From contig MEHQ01000917.1 in the NCBI GenBank assembly GCA_008828725.1, forward strand, positions 196,067-260,066: a stretch of DNA of 64,000 nucleotides, in the 5' to 3' direction. Below are positions 52,001 to 63,096 of the stretch, one piece after another (the stretch's first letter is position 1; each line of letters begins with the position of its first letter). A program made the position numbers and the translations under genes. The stretch is from Saccharina japonica (taxonomy: Eukaryota > Sar > Phaeophyceae > Laminariales > Laminariaceae). The notes under the pieces are model-generated. The model ran no database searches, was not told the DNA's origin, and saw only the letters and a list, made by a program, of their open reading frames with translations.

Positions 52001-55000
52001 TGTAAGGGTGCCAGTCATCTGATGATAGAGAATTCGTTTTTGTTGTTGTTGTTGTTGTTGTCGTTGTCGTTGTTGTTGATGATGATGTTACTATTTTTCG
52101 ATGCATAGTATACCCATTGCCGTCTCTGGAAGTGGCCACACAGGAAAGTTAAACAATTCCCTCTACGCTGTCATTCCGTATGCAAGAAAGTTAAACAATC
52201 CCCTCAAAAGCAGTTCGTAGCAGGATGCAGCTCACCCGCCATGCGGCTCACCGAACACGCATTTCACGGCGCTTAGCACTTGATGCAAGAAACGCCCGCC
52301 TGGTCGGTGAAAACCCGTTGTGCTCTGTCCCGGCATTGTAGGGACGCGAGGGAGGGCCTACGGTCATAAGACTACGGCCATGCACGGCAATGACTAACTC
52401 CCGCCGCCCCCCGTCGCTCGCCCTGCCCCGGATGGCCATACAAACATATCTAGACGACATACACAACGCGTGCGTACGTGCGTGCGTACGAGCAGTACAC
52501 GCGATCGAACACCACGCACATGGCTGCAATGATGAAATCTTTCGACCAAATTATCGATCTCACAGCTGAAATGTCTTTTTTTTCAAATAATTGTCGTACA
52601 ACGTTACTACAGTAGTAAGTATTTTTGTACGAGAAAAACAAGGAAACGCCTTCCATCCTTTTCCCGCCGCCGAGTTCTGACTCGGTAGGGGGGGTATGTA
52701 TGAGGACATCATTTTAACCACGGTAGTACCTTTAGGCCACTCGGTGACACCACTCTGTCTGTACCTTTAGACTTCACTCAGAATTGGATTTTATGGGGGT
52801 TTTGTTGTTTGGTTGGCGCAGCGGAATAACAAAAACTACGCAAGGCGGTGCATATTTGCAAAGCCTAAAAGCACCGAAACAAAAGGCGCTTAAGACTGCA
52901 AAATTTAAATATGATACGTAACTCACTTGCCCGAGTGGCTCTGAATTGCATGGAAAATTAAGACCCAATCAGCGCCCACCTGTTGGAGGTGTCTCTATTG
53001 GGGGAGTAGGAACGCCTGCTCCGTCTCGAAAGGGGTGCGTGGTCAATGGTCAAATGACTAAGGCGAACAGAAAATGAATACCATAATCACTAATAGCCAC
53101 TAATAGTCACCAGTAGTAATAGGCAGTCATAATAATTTCGCTCAGAAAGTGCTACGGCCCCCATTCCACATACAGAGCACGCGTCCATTATGTTTTTTTC
53201 AGTTTTGATTTTTTGGCATTCCTCCGGGGAGGACGGGTTGAAAAATGAACAAACGAAAACAAAAGCATAATAAGCTCACCACCTATCTGTATGCAGCACT
53301 GCATACTGCAGTAAGTATGATATGTATACATGATGAGAGTATTTTTAATACGCATGGTTCGATAGAGGTACTGCTGTACCTTTTTTTGGCGAAAACAATG
53401 GTTGTGAGGAGGAATTCCTTTCGAGCGTCGTATTTTATATCGATTTGCACTCATTGTACTCAAAGTCAGGTTTTGGGTGACTTACGAATTACTTACTCAA
53501 AGTACTAATACTATTAGTAATTATAGAGCTCCTTCAGGGGACTGGTGCACTATTGTGTTTTTCGTGGAAGTCGCCGGAAGTTTCCATGGAAGCTTCCACG
53601 GCTTCTTGACAATAGTGCAGAAGACCGTCAGATGAGGACCCTTTTTGAAACATTAAATATTAGGTGCTACAACACTTATTATCATAGTATATACCAGGTA
53701 GCATGCATATTTTAAACTCGTTTTTTTTTTTTCGACCGACTGTCTCCTCCTCCTCCTCCTCCTCCTCCTCCCCCTCCTCATCGTCATGTGTGAACACTCG
53801 TGCTTTGCGCGTGCGCGATGCACTAAATCACGCAACGCGANATACTAAGGGCCCGTATTAACGAATATAAAATAAATTCAATTTGGAAAAAATAAAATTC
53901 AAATTCGCTTTTCATTGGTCAACACACGCACCAGCATCAAAGATTAGGATCTTGGGGTATAATCAATTTGAATTGGACGAAAAAACCAAGAAGGTCCCAG
54001 GACCTTCTTTTGGGTAGAATTCAAATCAAATTGAGGAGTTGGCACGACTTGGACCGGGATGTCTACGGTGGGCAAATGCCCCCGGTATAATCTGGTCATT
54101 TCTTGGCCGCATCGATGACCACGACCGAGGCGACAACGCGCGAACCACGACGCGAGGCCACCGGGACAACAGCCGCGCCCACGCTTACAGACCATAGAAC
54201 ATCGTACCCCGGCGGTGGCGCCTCAAAAGCAATCATGGCAGTCGCAATCCCAACTTTTCACCCAGCTCGATGTGCCAACCCGACCAAAAACCGAGCGATC
54301 GACGCAAAAACAGCAGGATACGTTCAAAACTTTGATAGCACCATCGCCGTCCCTGTCTCGCCCGTGGCGTTCCAGGGATCCCTACGCCCGCCCAGGAGAC
54401 CCTGCGAGCGATAGCTTCCTAGCCTGGGCCGCCGAAAGCAAAAGTATGCTGGCGGCGGCGCGCACGCGCCGACGCATGCCTTCCCTCTCGTCTCCTCTCG
54501 TCGTTTTTTTTCACCCCAGGCTGTGACGCATGCTTGCGTTTTTTTTATTTCAGAAATATTTGAACGAACAATTCACTGTTTCCCCATAGGATGCAAACCA
54601 GTTTTTTTTTGCGAAATCACATCCAAATAGGATTTTATTTTCCAAATTGAATTTTCTGTTGTCTTCGTTAAGATGGGCCCTTATGGGTCGGAGCGTGATC
54701 GGCGATCCTGGTTCTTGCGTGTATTAACTATACTTAATTACTAACTCTTCATGCTACGTTGGGGGTATAAGTGATACTATTTACCTTAGGGGTAGGTTTG
54801 CGCGAGCTGTACGATCTCTCCGAAATAATTATCAGGCGTAGAGATATGTGAATTATCTCGGGTCAAGTCTGGGTGGTGTGGGGGGTTGTGGCCGGGGCGG
54901 GTCGGGACGGAAGGCGGTCGGGGCGTGGACGGTGTCGGGGTCGTGGCGTCTGGGTCGAGGTGGCTCGGGGGTCGGACCGGGTCGGGTCGGACCGGGTCGG

Positions 55001-58000
55001 GTCGGACCAGGTCGGGTCGGACCGGGTCGGGTTGGACCGGGTCGGGTCGGGTCAGGTCGGGTCGGACCGGGTCGGGTCGGGTCGGACCGGGTCGGACCGG
55101 GTCGGGTCGATTCGGGTCGGACCGGGTCGGGTCGGGACGAGTCGGGTCGGACCGGGTGGGACTGGGTCGGGTCGGGTCGGTTCGGGTCGGGTCGCGTCGG
55201 GTCGCGTCGGGTCGGACCGGGTCGGACCGGACCGGGTCGGGTCGGTTCGGACTGGGTCGGACCAGGTCGGACCGGGTCGGACTGGGTCGGACCGGGTCGG
55301 ACCGGGTCTGGTCGGGTCGGACCGGGTCGGACCGGGTCGGGTCGGGTCGGACCGGGTCGGACCGGGTCGGGTCGGGTCGGGTCGTGCCGGGCCGAGTCGG
55401 GTCGGACCGGGTCGGGTCGGGTCGGGTCGGGTCGGGTCGGGTCGGGTCGACTCTTACCGACCGGACCCAACCCGGACCCGGCCCGCGAAGTTCGAGCCGA
55501 TCCATGAGCAGCCCTGACTATTTGCCATCCTCAGCATCAGTGTGCATCAGTGTGCATGCAGCAAATAGCTTCAACGTCGATCACCTCATGAACACCTCCA
55601 GACAGAAGAACAAAGAAATCCGAGGGAACCGCCGAAAACTATGTTTTGTTAAGTACGACCTCTCTCGTTTCCGGTGGTACTTTCCGGCATGTACATATGT
55701 ATATATATGTAGGTTTGAAAAAATCGACGAGCTGGGCGAGGTTTTCGACCATGCGTGGAAGGCGGTGGCTTCAGAGGATGCAGAGGCCGGGCGCCTGGCC
55801 GCGGCGGCGGAGGCGAGACCGGAAGAAACTGTTCGCAAACCCTTGCAAGTGAGATGACCACAGTGAGCGGTAAAATATCACACTACTCGTGTGGAGGGTC
55901 GTGGTTTAAGGGCTATCGGTTTTCGAGCTCTTTTCAGATAAGCTAGATCCTACGTAGTCTGCCGTTGTGATATGTTGTACAGGATCTGTACGGTACAGAT
56001 CATGATACCAGGAAACACGTGTTACTGCAGTAGATCATGCAGATTACGCACGCGATGTTTTTTTTTTCAATTCCGGCGAATTGAGCTATTGCGAGGTACG
56101 GGACCATAATAAACAGGATCTACGACAAACACAAAAACCTGCATATTTCCCTATGCTTACTAACATTATTTGGTCCTATTTACTAGTGTTTACTATGGCC
56201 CCCCGTAACAGATCCTAACGTTAGCACGCTTTTCCCACCCAGCAAGATGAGCTACAAGTAGTAGATCTTATTAAAGATCAGGACAGTATTATCTCCCCTG
56301 CAAGATCTAGATCCTCAAGAAGTGGGGATCGAGTCGGCGAATCTGTTCCATAAGGTGAACGAACTCTCTTGCTGGTCGATTCCTCGTCGAATATGATTCG
56401 ATTCACCCATCCGAGTACTGTAACGGAACGCTGCTGTGCCCCTTTTATATATTTTAATAAAGGTGAACATGAGGCTGCTGAAGCTGATGCTACGGCAGCG
56501 ATCGCTGAAAGACATGTTGAGGCCTGCCAGGCGTTTCGGCCTGCGGGATCGGGGGACGTGGACGTACGCCATCGAGGAGGCGTTTTTCGATCCCCTTCTG
56601 CTGGCGCTGATCAAGAGGAAACGCAGAGATAAAAGGAACGACGTGGCCACCGCCATGTAAGGGTGCCAGTCATCTGATGATAGAGAATTCGTTTTTGTTG
56701 TTGTTGTTGTTGTTGTCGTTGTCGTTGTTGTTGATGATGATGTTACTATTTTTCGATGCATAGTATACCCATTGCCGTCTCTGGAAGTGGCCACACAGGA
56801 AAGTTAAACAATTCCCTCTACGCTGTCATTCCGTATGCAAGAAAGTTAAACAATCCCCTCAAAAGCAGTTCGTAGCAGGATGCAGCTCACCCGCCATGCG
56901 GCTCACCGAACACGCATTTCACGGCGCTTAGCACTTGATGCAAGAAACGCCCGCCTGGTCGGTGAAAACCCGTTGTGCTCTGTCCCGGCATTGTAGGGAC
57001 GCGAGGGAGGGCCTACGGTCATAAGACTACGGCCATGCACGGCAATGACTAACTCCCGCCGCCCCCCGTCGCTCGCCCTGCCCCGGATGGCCATACAAAC
57101 ATATCTAGACGACATACACAACGCGTGCGTACGTGCGTGCGTACGAGCAGTACACGCGATCGAACACCACGCACATGGCTGCAATGATGAAATCTTTCGA
57201 CCAAATTATCGATCTCACAGCTGAAATGTCTTTTTTTTCAAATAATTGTCGTACAACGTTACTACAGTAGTAAGTATTTTTGTACGCGAAAAACAAGGAA
57301 ACGCCTCCTCTCCTTTTCCCGCCGCCGAGTTCTGACTCGGTAGGGGGGGTATGTATGAGGACATCATTTTGACCACTGTAGTGCCTTTAGGCCACTCGGT
57401 GACACCACTCTGTCTGTACCTTGAGACTTCGCTCACAATTGGACTGTATGGGGGTTTTGTTGTTTGGTTGGCGCAGCGGAATAAACAAACTACGCAGGGC
57501 GGTGCATATACTTGCAAAACCTAAAAGCACCGAAACAAAAGGCGCTTAAGACTGCAAAATTTAAATATGATACGTAACTCACTTGCCCGAGTGGCTCTGA
57601 ATTGCATGGAAAATTAAGACCCAATCAGCGCCCACCTGTTGGAGGTGTCTCTATTGGGGGAGTAGGAACGCCTGCTCCGTCTCGAAAGGGATGCGTGGCC
57701 AGTGGTCAAATGACTAAGGCGAACAGCAAATGAGTACGCCCCCCCCCCCCTAACGTTGCAGGTTCCCGCCCAAGCCCTCGCCCCCGCCCCCACCCCGTTC
57801 CGTCCTCCTTTCTTCCCCGGACTCCTGTCATTCCATAAAAAAAACGCCGTCAGGTTCTTGAGCAACACCCACCGCAGGACAATGCTGGTGAGGGTGGAGA
57901 TGTGGAAACGCTTGGTGCGTCGAAGAAAGCACTGCGTGAGACTCATGATGAGCATAGGGGGAAAATTCTTCAGGGGGAACAGTTCTTCTGCCTTTCGAGC

Positions 58001-60489
58001 CATCCAGAGGCAAGAAGCGGGAGGGGGGGCAGAGAGGGAGCGGGGGGTGTACTCATTAGCCGCATGTTCCTCGTCCTCCTCCTCCTCCTCCTCCTCCTCC
58101 CCCTCCTCATCGTCATGTGTGAACACTCGTGCTTTGCGCGTGCGCGATGCACTAAATCACGCAACGCGACGCGCGGGCAAATCCAAAATGCAGGTGGGCG
58201 ATCACTTGCAAAGCCTGCGAAACGATCCAGCGAGTGTATCGAGGGTACCAGGGGAGGCTCATCACGGTCTTCGTTCGCCGGCTTGTGCGGAGCGTCATCA
58301 AAGCGCAGGCGCGTGAGGTTTCTGCCGGGCTTGCGCCATAATTCATGTATTGTCCCGCAATTATTGTCACGGTATCATATTGCTGTCTCGCTATGTATTT
58401 ATTGCCCTTGTCTATGTATCGTTCCGCTATTAATATTGCCCCGTTATTGCTTCGTTATTGTCCGGTTTTTGTACCGCTATTAATAGTAGTGTTTCCCTTG
58501 TGTTTCCGCTATTGTTCCGCTATTGACCCGTTTTTTTCTCGTTTTTGTCCCGCTACTGCTTGGTTATTGTCCCATTTTTGTACCCCTAATAATAGGTTAG
58601 GGTTAGGATCAGCGTCCTGTTATTGTCCCGCTATCGCTTGGTTATTGTTCCGCTTTTGTACCACTAGGTGAGGGTTAGGGTCAGCGTCCCGCTATTGTCC
58701 CGCTATCGCGTGGCTATTGCCCCGCTTGTATAGATGCGTGTTGCGATAGGGGTACAGCATACTATTATGGCTGAACTATTCTACGTAGCTGAATTATTAT
58801 CGCTGAACTATTCTGGCGGAACTATCCTGGTGCATGCCCAGACGTCCTTCTTCCTGCACGCACGAGCTCTTGGCATTTGCAAGTCGCCCTGCACCAATTC
58901 AACAACGTCTTCTATCTGTGTACACTTCGGTCTGGCCTACTTACTTATTTTTCGTGCACGCAAGACCTCTTGATTATTAACTTGCTGTCGCGTACTGTTT
59001 GCACCGCGTGCATATGTATGTACGTACGTACGTACGTACCGCAGGCGGCCTACCGGGGAGCGACGGAACGGAGAAAGTTCCTGACCTGGATGAAAACTAA
59101 GCATCTAGCCGCCACGGGGTTGCAGAGAATTGTCAGGGGAACGCTCGGCCGCAAGAGGGCTCGGTGCATGCTCCAGGTTGGTTGGCGTTTTTCCGACGGG
59201 GAAGGGGGGGGGGTGCGGTCGCGTCGATCAACGGTGCCTTTTTCCAGAACGGATCAGGATTTGTGTTGGATATCGTACCGAATATTTCGATAATTCCGAT
59301 ATACCTGGTATCGAAATTTCGATAATCCCGATGTATCAAACTTTCGATATATCGAAATTTTCGATATATCGGTTTTTCGATATATACAACTTTTTGATAT
59401 AAAATATCGTATCGAAGGAGAGTGTTTTTCCTTCGATCTCCTGGCGCACCCCCCCCCCCGTGTTTTTTTTACGCTGACGCACACTGAACGAAGGCTTCGA
59501 TGTACCGGTATCAAATATCGTAACTGAACGAAAACTTCGAAGTATCAAATATCGAAACTGAACGTAGGCTTCAATGTACCGATATCAAATATCGTAACTA
59601 AACGAAAACTTCGATATATCAAACATCGTAACTAAACGAAGGCTTCGATGTACCGGTATCAAATATCGTAACTAAACGAAAACTTCGATGTATCAATTAT
59701 CGTAGTCGTATGATCGTGTCGATTGTTATAGTTTCTTTCTTTATCGGTATCTATCGAACTTGATTCTCGCGTTCGATATCCGACAAGAATAACGATACAC
59801 GTTAAACGTCACGGGTGGAGCTGTGGAAGAATGAAATACCCCGGGCTTTCAACCGAGCTGGAATAAGAAGAAAACAGTTTTGCCGTACAGCAGTACGTAT
59901 AGAATAAAATATGTAGGTGCCTCTTTGTTGGTTAAGTTGTGGGAAACGTTTTTTTTTTTTTCACGTTGTGCTTATTATTTTTAGTTGTGGCGTTTTTCAT
60001 CTCCGTCCAACCAATGTGCAGGCAGCATGAATGAGCTTCAACATTGATCACTCATAAACATTCCCTCCCCCAAAGAAAACAATTCTAACGAAAACAAAAC
60101 TAAAACATGAAATATATATGCACGAAGTTGAACACATAAAAATACAAACATCCACTAACGTGAACGCTGTGTATCGACCGACCACGCTTGCCCCACTCTC
60201 AATCTGTTTCTTACGCCTGGTGGCAGGAGCACTTCGATCGCGAGATGGCCATCGTAGACGCCGAAGTAGAGAGGTGAGACTCGGGGTGGAGCCGCTTCAA
60301 ACGCGCAGGGTGCGCCGACCGTGGCTCAATGTGTTCTCGTATTGAATATTTCGACAATTCCGATATACCTGGTATCGAAATTTCGGTAATTCCGATATAT
60401 CAAACTTTCGATATATCGGTTTTTCGATACATAGGACTTCTGATATAAAATGTCGTGTCGAGGGTGTTTTGCCTTCTATCTCCTGGCGC

Positions 60490-60540
<51 letters not shown>

Positions 60541-62412
60541 TGTTTTTTAACGCTGACGCACACTGATAACTAAACGAAGGCTTCGATGTACCGGTATAAA
60601 ATATCGTAGTCGTATGATCGTGTCGATTGTTATAGTTTCTTTGTTTATCGGTATCTATCGAACTTGATTAGTGCGTTCGATACCCGATAAGAATAACGAT
60701 ACACCTTGAACATCACCGGTGGAGCTGTGGAAGAGTAAAATGGCCCGGGCTTTCAACCAGGCTGGAAAAAGAAAGAAACACACTTTTGCCGTACAGTACG
60801 TATAATATGTAGGTGCCTCTTTGTTGGTTTAGATGTGGGAAATGTTTTATTTTTTGTTTTGTCACGTTGTGCTCATTTTTCTTCGATTTGTGGCGTTTTC
60901 CATCTCCGTCCAACCAATGTGCAGGCAGCATGAATGAGCTTCAACATTGATCACTCATAAACATTCCCTCCCCGAAAGAAACAATTCTAGCGAAAACAAA
61001 AACTTTTAAAACGAAACCTGTGCACGAAGTTGAAAAACAAAATACAAACATCCATTGACGTGAACGCTACGTACCGACCGACGACGCTTGCCCCACTCTC
61101 AATCTATTTCTTACGCCTGGTGGCAGGAACACTTCGATGCTGCCCCTTCTCCTCATTCTCCTCATTCTCCTCCTCTTCCCCCCCCTCATTGTCACGTGTG
61201 AACACTCGTGCTTTGCGCGTGCGCGACGCACTAAATCACTCAACGCGACGCGCGCGGGAAAAAACCCAATGCAGGTGGGCGATCACTTGCAAAGCCTGCC
61301 AAACGATCCAGCGAGTGTACCGAGGGTACCAGGGGAGGCTCATCACGACCTTCGTTCGCCGGCTTGTGCGGAGCGTCGTCAAAGCGCAGGCGCGTGGGGT
61401 TTCTGTCGGGCTTGCGCCACCATTGATGGATCGATTGTCCCGCAATTAACTGTTGTCACGGTATCATATTGCTGTCTCGCTATGAATTTATTGCCCCCGT
61501 GTTATTAGTTGTCTCGATATCGCCCTCCGTTATCGTCCCGCTATTAATGTTGTCCCTTTACTGCTTGGTTAGACGCCTAACCCATGCCTACAAAGTGCGT
61601 ATCGCCCGTAATATAGCTTGGACCAGTACGTTATACCAAACTCGCTTATTGGAGTGTCTATACTATAATTGACGTAGGTGCTCTATATCTAACTACCCAG
61701 TGCCATATATAGCGTGAACCTGTAAGTTATTTGTGTTAATAATTTGGGAGTTGGGAGTTTTAGGCTGATTTTTATTTATATTCAAGCAAATCACAGCTAT
61801 ATACTTCGAAGTACCCATTTTGCTCAACGAAGAACTCAACTTTAAATCCTACCTGGTATATACTAGCCTTTAAGACCCTATCCATGTTCAACGTTGCTTT
61901 ACCTGACATCATGATAAGCCGCGGGAGCCTTACGTAGCCAAAATAGGAGACTACTAACTTTCTGTCGCCTACTGTTTGCGCCGCGCAAACGTACTTATGT
62001 ACGTACGTACGTACGTACGTACGTACCGCAGGCGGCCTACCGGGGAGCGACGGAACGGAGAAAGTTCCTGACCTGGATGAAAACGAAGCATCTCGCCGCC
62101 ACGGGCTTGCAGAGAATCGTCAGGGGGACGCTCGGCCGCAAGAGGGCTCGGTGCATACTCCAGGTTCGTTGGCGTTTTCCCGAAGGGGGAGGGGGAGGGG
62201 GGCGGTCGCGTCGATCAACGGTGCCATTTACCAGAACGGATCAGGGTTTGTGTTGGATATCGTATTGAATATTTCGACAATTCCGATATACCTGGTATCG
62301 AAATTTCGGTAATTCCGATATATCAAACTTTCGATATATCGGTTTTTCGATACATAGGACTTCTGATATAAAATGTCGTATCGAGGGTGTTTTGCCTTCT
62401 ATCTCCTGGCGC

Positions 62413-62463
<51 letters not shown>

Positions 62464-63096
62464 TGTTTTTTAACGCTGACGCACACTGATAACTAAACGA
62501 AGGCTTCGATGTACCGGTATAAAATATCGTAGTCGTATGATCGTGTCGATTGTTATAGTTTCTTTGTTTATCGGTATCTATCGAACTTGATTAGTGCGTT
62601 CGATACCCGATAAGAATAACGATACACCTTGAACATCACCGGTGGAGCTGTGGAAGAGTAAAATGGCCCGGGCTTTCAACCAGGCTGGAAAAAGAAAGAA
62701 ACACACTTTTGCCGTACAGTACGTATAATATGTAGGTGCCTCTTTGTTGGTTTAGATGTGGGAAATGTTTTATTTTTTGTTTTGTCACGTTGTGCTCATT
62801 TTTCTTCGATTTGTGGCGTTTTCCATCTCCGTCCAACCAATGTGCAGGCAGCATGAATGAGCTTCAACATTGATCACTCATAAACATTCCCTCCCCGAAA
62901 GAAACAATTCTAGCGAAAACAAAAACTTTTAAAACGAAACCTGTGCACGAAGTTGAAAAACAAAATACAAACATCCATTGACGTGAACGCTACGTACCGA
63001 CCGACGACGCTTGCCCCACTCTCAATCTATTTCTTACGCCTGGTGGCAGGAACACTTCGATCGCGAGATGGCCCTCGTAGACGCCGAAGTAGAGAG
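46066..63096 (+). CDS. EF-hand-like and IQ-motif (calmodulin-binding) protein, multi-exon, continues past window
   Basis: Exons with agreeing phases: 46066-46281, 47892-47978, 48499-48623, 51058-51193, 51808-52001, 57854-58009, 58194-58317, 59045-59176, 60227-60273, then a second module 61275-61398, 62032-62163, 63050-63096. Exons 55713-55848 and 56463-56656 repeat 51058-52001 and may be an assembly copy. The start ATG (46066) precedes MANENKYNKP and a KEMRQMFGDARPDTVRHWL segment. EF-hand-like loops are STFDGDRKSGMDWR (47892) and FDTDCDDPVAMDDF (48499); both are weak. Canonical IQ motifs are IQRVYRGYQGR (58194, 61275) and LQRIVRGTLGR (59045, 62032), which bind calmodulin or related light chains in known families. 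No motor domain is visible, so myosin is not supported. A cytoskeletal or flagellar role is a guess. Confidence 0.72.
46525..46690 (-). mobile_element. SINE fragment
   Basis: T/C-rich tail complement, 'cgt-ctaactcag-cc-ggggtca' and 'ccccgctacgg' match the family body. Confidence 0.6.
46974..47307. mobile_element. Composite: MITE A nested in MITE B (copy 2)
   Basis: Outer start 'acggggggccatagtaa', inner element 46990-47207 with GGGCCC ends and TAA on both sides, outer resumes 'ataggaccaaat' and ends 'ccccccg' + 'ta'. The inner junction is at the same outer position as at 30195-30512. Confidence 0.85.
48005..48180. repeat. 14 bp repeat (TCCTAGAAATTTA)n
   Basis: About 11 degenerate units; an isolated pair lies at 47630-47660. 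Confidence 0.85.
48309..48354 (+). pseudogene. Partial copy of the EF-hand-like exon
   Basis: 46 bp matching the middle of exon 48499-48623 (ALFSSP-SFDTDCD) with three differences. It ends at 'gacgtgataa', so it lacks the rest of the loop. It lies 145 bp upstream of the intact exon. Confidence 0.7.
48424..48480. repeat. (AATGTT)n microsatellite
   Basis: About nine hexamers just before the exon acceptor at 48499. Confidence 0.95.
48624..48710. repeat. (GGTGCGGTAC)n array starting at a splice donor
   Basis: The first unit contains the donor GT of exon 48499-48623 (GCCAG then gtgcggtacg). Eight or nine units follow. Confidence 0.85.
49195..50026. mobile_element. 832 bp family A element with internal sequence
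   Basis: The ends match family A (GGGCCC and the same A/T-rich arms), but the 600 bp middle is unrelated to the short copies. The middle has an overlapping frame pair (49449-49872; one encodes QDTFKTLIEPSPSLSRPW) and a G+C-rich composition unlike the arms. It may be a captured fragment or the remnant of a longer element. No transposase is recognised. A copy is at 53849-54680. Confidence 0.65.
50270..50815. repeat. GGTCG/GGACC satellite
   Basis: About 545 bp of 'gggtcggacc' and 'gggtcg' units. No stop codon arises in five or more frames, producing long false open frames rich in Gly/Arg/Val or Pro/Asp. It is repeated almost unchanged at 54925-55455. Confidence 0.97.
51285..51660 (+). repeat. 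GATC-rich repeat family with a MITE B inside
   Basis: The block ('gatatgttgcacaggatctg', 'catgcagatta') is split by MITE B at 51444-51550 and resumes with 'agatcctaacg'. The duplicate copy is 55940-56315. Confidence 0.75.
52250..52400 (+). mobile_element. Poly-C-tailed element
   Basis: Plus-strand form from 'catgcggctcaccgaacacg' to 'caatgactaactcc' and a C-rich end. Copy at 56905-57055. A short-subtype copy follows at 53018-53075. Confidence 0.7.
53841..53841. other. Single N at a duplication junction
   Basis: The sequence left of the N (to 53840) matches 58066-58169. The sequence right of it restarts the block that began at 49187. This is what a scaffold join of two overlapping contigs would look like. 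Confidence 0.85.
53842..57750. repeat. Second copy of the 49187-53080 block
   Basis: Offset 4654-4655 bp over 3.8 kb with very few differences, including introns, the GGTCG satellite and both exons (55713-55848, 56463-56656). Confidence 0.95.
57854..58009 (+). CDS. Basic exon before the IQ motifs, with a probable GC donor
   Basis: Acceptor 'gccgtcag' at 57853. It encodes FLSNTHRRTMLVRVEMWKR, then a basic run and SSSAFRAIQR. No GT donor in the right phase is present. The AG|GCAAGA at 58009 matches the GC-AG consensus and gives phase 2, which fits exon 58194. Confidence 0.6.
58194..60273 (+). CDS. IQ module 1 (three exons)
   Basis: 58194-58317 carries ACETIQRVYRGYQGRLI; 59045-59176 carries AATGLQRIVRGTLGRKRAR; 60227-60273 encodes EHFDREMAIVDAEVER. 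Phases run 2-0, 0-0, 0-2, so the three-exon block is symmetric and can be repeated without breaking frame. Confidence 0.75.
58340..58730. repeat. Degenerate 'ttattgtcccgctattg' repeat
   Basis: About 20 imperfect units in the intron after the first IQ exon; a shorter version follows the copy at 61398. Confidence 0.75.
59275..59720. repeat. 'tcgatatatcg' palindromic repeats and 'aacttcgatgtatcaa' array
   Basis: Two A/T-rich repeat blocks separated by C9. Variants recur at 60345-60440 and 62265-62360. Confidence 0.8.
60340..61140. repeat. ~800 bp intron block duplicated at 62263-63060
   Basis: Offset about 1923 bp. Both copies contain a pure C49 tract (60491-60539 and 62414-62462) of identical length and end in the EHFD exon. 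In this copy the exon breaks after 'cacttcgat' (61140) and continues into a (CTC)n tract instead. Confidence 0.9.
61275..63096 (+). CDS. IQ module 2 (three exons)
   Basis: 61275-61398, 62032-62163 and 63050-63096 repeat module 1 in order and phase. Compared with module 1 the first exon has amino-acid changes (E to Q, V to T, I to V, E to G) while both IQ motifs are intact. The differences argue that this module is a true paralogue. Confidence 0.72.
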
